Below, in pieces: positions 61,977-64,000 of a DNA stretch of 64,000 bases (positions are counted from its first letter, which is position 1; each line of letters opens with the position of its first letter). The notes under the pieces are model-generated. The model worked only from the letters and a program-made list of their open reading frames with translations, was not told the origin of the DNA and did no database searches. Origin of the DNA: Sneathiella chinensis. GTDB taxonomy: Bacteria; Pseudomonadota; Alphaproteobacteria; Sneathiellales; Sneathiellaceae. The position numbers were made by a program, and so were the translations under genes. The DNA is taken from contig NZ_VNWN01000002.1 in NCBI RefSeq assembly GCF_012720115.1, positions 868,001 through 932,000 on the forward strand. Direction: 5' to 3'.

Positions 61977-63328
61977 GTGCCTGCAACCATCATGCCGTCA
62001 ATGCGCAAGGACGGGGCGTTGGTGCCAAAACGGAAGGTCAGGTCATCCGCCGGGGTAAGGTTCAGGAACATATCCTTCAGATTGCCTGCGACCGTCAGTT
62101 CAGAGACGGGGAAAGCAATCTCGCCATCCTCGATCCAGAAGCCGGAGGCCCCCCGGCTGTAATCGCCGGTAACGCCATTGACGCCAAACCCGATCAGGCT
62201 GGTGATATACAGGCCGGACTTGATGTCCTTGATCATGTCGGCAAGGCTGATGTCACCCGCTTCCATATAGAGGTTGGTGGTGGAGGAACCGGGCGGGGAG
62301 GCTGTGCCCCGTGACGCACGGCCATTGCTGGTCAGGTTAAGCTGCCGGGCCGAGGCGGAATTGAGGATCCAGCATTGCAGGGCACCCTCCTTCACAAGGT
62401 CAAGACGGTCGTTGGCGACGCCTTCCCCGTCAAAGGGTTTTGAGGCGGCGCCCCGGATACGATGGGGATCATCCACGATATTGATCGCCGGATTGAAAAT
62501 GGTCTCGCCCATGCTGTCTTTCAGGAAGCTGGTCCCACGGGCAACAGCGGCCCCGGAAATGGCCCCGGCAAAATGCCCCAGAAGGCTGCTGGAAACGCGG
62601 TCACTGAAGACCACAGGAACCTTGCCACTTGGCATCTTGCGGGGGTTCAGGTTGCTGACGGCGCGCTCTCCGGCGGTTCGGCCGATTTCCTCGATATTCC
62701 TGAGGTCGGCAAAATGCCGTTTGCTGTCATAATCGTGATCCCGCTCCATCTTGGTGCCTTCCCCGGCGATGACGGACACCCCGGCGGAAAAGTTGGAAGA
62801 CGAATAGGCCCCGGTAAACCCGCCCGATGTGGCCAGTGCAATGCTGGAATGACCAAAGGAGGCGCTGGACCCTTCGGAGTTGGTGACGCCGTCGATGGAC
62901 AGGGCCGTTTCCTCGGCGGTGCGGGCCATGTCGATCAGGGTTTCGTTGGACAATTCCTGCGGATCATAAAGATCAAGATCGGGGATGGAACGGGCCAGCA
63001 GGGCCGGATCGGCCAAACCGCAATAATCATCCTCTGGCATGTTGCGGGCCATGGAAACGGCCCGGTCCACCAGTTCATCCAGAAGTTCCGGTTTTGTGTC
63101 GTTGGAGGATACAAACGCCTGCTTCTTGCCAAACAGGACCCGAAGGCCAAGATCATGGGCTTCGGACCGTTCCACTTCCTCCACGTCGCCAAGACGCCAT
63201 GAGATACCGGTTGAGATTCCCTGAACCCGAACGGCATCTGCGGCATCCGCCCCTTTGGCGCGGGCCTTTGAGATCAGCTCATCCAGAATGTTCAGCGAGT
63301 TTTGTTCGTTTTTGCTGTAATCGGTCAT
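61973..63328 (-). CDS. pmbA: TldD/PmbA-family protein, PmbA type
   Basis: 451 residues. The N-terminal half has AVRVQGISTGISWRLGDVEEVERSEAHDLGLRVLFG; the C-terminal half has SSLLGHFAGAISGAAVARGTSFL and ASRGTASPPGSSTTNLYM. It lacks HExxxH, as PmbA (TldE) does; its partner TldD has that motif. The TldD-PmbA pair is a periplasmic/cytosolic metalloprotease that cuts unfolded peptides such as microcin B17 and CcdA. tldD is not in the window. Coupled to the cysQ-like gene downstream. Confidence 0.93.
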   Translation of the reverse strand: MTDYSKNEQNSLNILDELISKARAKGADAADAVRVQGISTGISWRLGDVEEVERSEAHDLGLRVLFGKKQAFVSSNDTKPELLDELVDRAVSMARNMPEDDYCGLADPALLARSIPDLDLYDPQELSNETLIDMARTAEETALSIDGVTNSEGSSASFGHSSIALATSGGFTGAYSSSNFSAGVSVIAGEGTKMERDHDYDSKRHFADLRNIEEIGRTAGERAVSNLNPRKMPSGKVPVVFSDRVSSSLLGHFAGAISGAAVARGTSFLKDSMGETIFNPAINIVDDPHRIRGAASKPFDGEGVANDRLDLVKEGALQCWILNSASARQLNLTSNGRASRGTASPPGSSTTNLYMEAGDISLADMIKDIKSGLYITSLIGFGVNGVTGDYSRGASGFWIEDGEIAFPVSELTVAGNLKDMFLNLTPADDLTFRFGTNAPSLRIDGMMVAGT

Positions 63329-63404
63329 GATACCCTGAAACTTGGCGACGAAAAATTAGGTGACCCCGCACCTTAACGGAAGAGGCGGGCTGTGTGAAAC
63401 AAGT

Positions 63405-64000
63405 TTACAGAACAAGCGCAGTCAGCCCATCCCATAGAAGTTTCACCCCTGTAATAAATAGGAGCAAATAGGCGAGTTTGAAGAACAGGGCGTCGGATAC
63501 TTTCTTGTGGGCCTTCACACCCAGCCAGATACCCAGCGGGGCAAGCGGCAGCAGGACAAGGGAGGTTCCGATATTTTCAAGGGAGAACAGGCCAAGCGTT
63601 GTATAGGGGATCAGCTTGACATAGTTGACCACCAGATAGAACCAGACGGTGGTGCCGACGAACAGTGTCTTGTCGATTTTCTGCGGCAGCAAGTAGAATT
63701 GCAGCGGCGGCCCCCCAGCATGGGAGACAAAACTGGTAAAGCCTGAAATCATGCCCCAAAAGGAACCCTTGGCCATGTTCGGTTCCGCCGTCCGGGTGTC
63801 ATGGCGCCTGACCAGCCAGTGATTGAGCGTGAACAGAACGGCGATGGCCCCGACGGTGATGCGGATAATATCGTCATTCAGGAACTGGAACAGCAGGCTG
63901 CCTGCCAGAATGCCGAAAATGGCACCGGGCAACAGATAGGCGAGGTTGCGCCAGTGGGCCAGCCGCCGATAGGCAATCAGCCCGAAAATATCCATCAGGC
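63405..64000 (-). CDS. TauE/SafE-family permease (N-terminus beyond the window)
   Basis: At least 196 residues are visible from the Met at 63995; the frame is still open at the right edge and the preceding codon is Leu. Multi-spanning, with the TauE/SafE repeats: LPGAIFGILAGSLLFQFL in the first part and SFWGMISGFTSFVSHAGGPPLQFYLLP in the second, GGPP being the family marker. It lacks the first two or three spans, which lie outside. Role in sulfite or organosulfonate export is the family view; the ligand is unknown. Confidence 0.88.
   Translation of the reverse strand, partial: LMDIFGLIAYRRLAHWRNLAYLLPGAIFGILAGSLLFQFLNDDIIRITVGAIAVLFTLNHWLVRRHDTRTAEPNMAKGSFWGMISGFTSFVSHAGGPPLQFYLLPQKIDKTLFVGTTVWFYLVVNYVKLIPYTTLGLFSLENIGTSLVLLPLAPLGIWLGVKAHKKVSDALFFKLAYLLLFITGVKLLWDGLTALVL

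Noticed and set aside
1-64000. CRISPR arrays, tRNA or rRNA genes, insertion sequences, prophage or attachment sites
   Set aside because: Gaps between genes are short and no direct-repeat array, cloverleaf, transposase or phage gene was recognised. The XerD gene is the chromosomal recombinase, not a phage integrase.

Overview
The window is a 64 kb stretch of alphaproteobacterial chromosome. This rests on the gene content and several neighbourhoods: bolA / DnaJ-like / cobS-cobT, aroK-aroB-CNNM divergent from xerD, ileS-lspA-DUF3035-M16-M16, a SUV3-like helicase followed by an S4 protein, a short alphaproteobacterial-style Pgi, and a cheY-cheZ pair. Base composition and codon use look uniform. 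I see no insertion sequence, prophage, CRISPR array, rRNA or tRNA gene. A Rhodospirillales- or Sneathiella-like marine heterotroph is plausible, but the genus is a guess. The genes look intact; the exceptions are the two cut by the window edges (a TAXI-type TRAP binding protein at the left, a TauE/SafE permease at the right).

Region by region. (1) 1-4.6 kb: a catabolic cluster with an IclR regulator, divergent TAXI-TRAP uptake protein, acyl-CoA dehydrogenase, class II aldolase and a cyclase-family hydrolase; the substrate is unknown. (2) 4.7-10.6 kb: an unusual three-domain Nfu Fe-S carrier, a CDP-alcohol phosphotransferase, small unknown proteins, an S4 RNA-binding protein and a SUV3-like helicase. 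(3) 10.9-17.1 kb: B12-dependent methylmalonyl-CoA mutase and its chaperone MeaB, separated by an HDAC-like deacetylase, cytidine deaminase and trans-3-hydroxyproline dehydratase; then ribosomal protein L28. (4) 17.3-23 kb: a dienelactone-hydrolase-like protein, CobS/CobT cobaltochelatase subunits, a DnaJ-domain protein, a Xre regulator, BolA and a ribbon-helix-helix protein. (5) 23-30 kb: AEC transporter, CNNM/CorC protein, AroB and AroK, divergent from a 46-residue membrane peptide, a large exported unknown and XerD. (6) 30-37 kb: malyl-CoA lyase, AccA, an SDR, a TipF-like degenerate EAL protein, a HAD hydrolase, CheZ and CheY. (7) 36.9-50.7 kb: MaoC, RibF, IleS, LspA, DUF3035 lipoprotein, an active/inactive M16 pair, Pgi, MutL, a BaiN-type flavoprotein and a PhyH-type dioxygenase. 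(8) 50.7-64 kb: RsmD, an RsuA/RluB-type pseudouridine synthase, a class I amidotransferase, TadA, an ACAD11-like dehydrogenase facing two APH-fold kinases, PurD, XseA, an M23 protein, CysQ, PmbA and TauE/SafE.

Two metabolic themes stand out. First, MCM, MeaB, malyl-CoA lyase, AccA, MaoC and two acyl-CoA dehydrogenases point to C3/C4 acyl-CoA assimilation (propionyl-CoA and probably the ethylmalonyl-CoA route), with CobST supplying the B12 that MCM needs. Second, the ACAD11-like dehydrogenase plus two paralogous APH kinases look like a split version of mammalian ACAD10/ACAD11 and of the LvaA/LvaC pair of levulinate catabolism, which suggests 4-hydroxyacyl-CoA degradation by phosphorylation and elimination. 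The best leads for novelty are that kinase/dehydrogenase set, the hybrid Nfu protein with one dead and one intact scaffold domain, the IclR/TAXI operon of unknown substrate, and a terminator hairpin that also holds the ribosome-binding site of the next gene.
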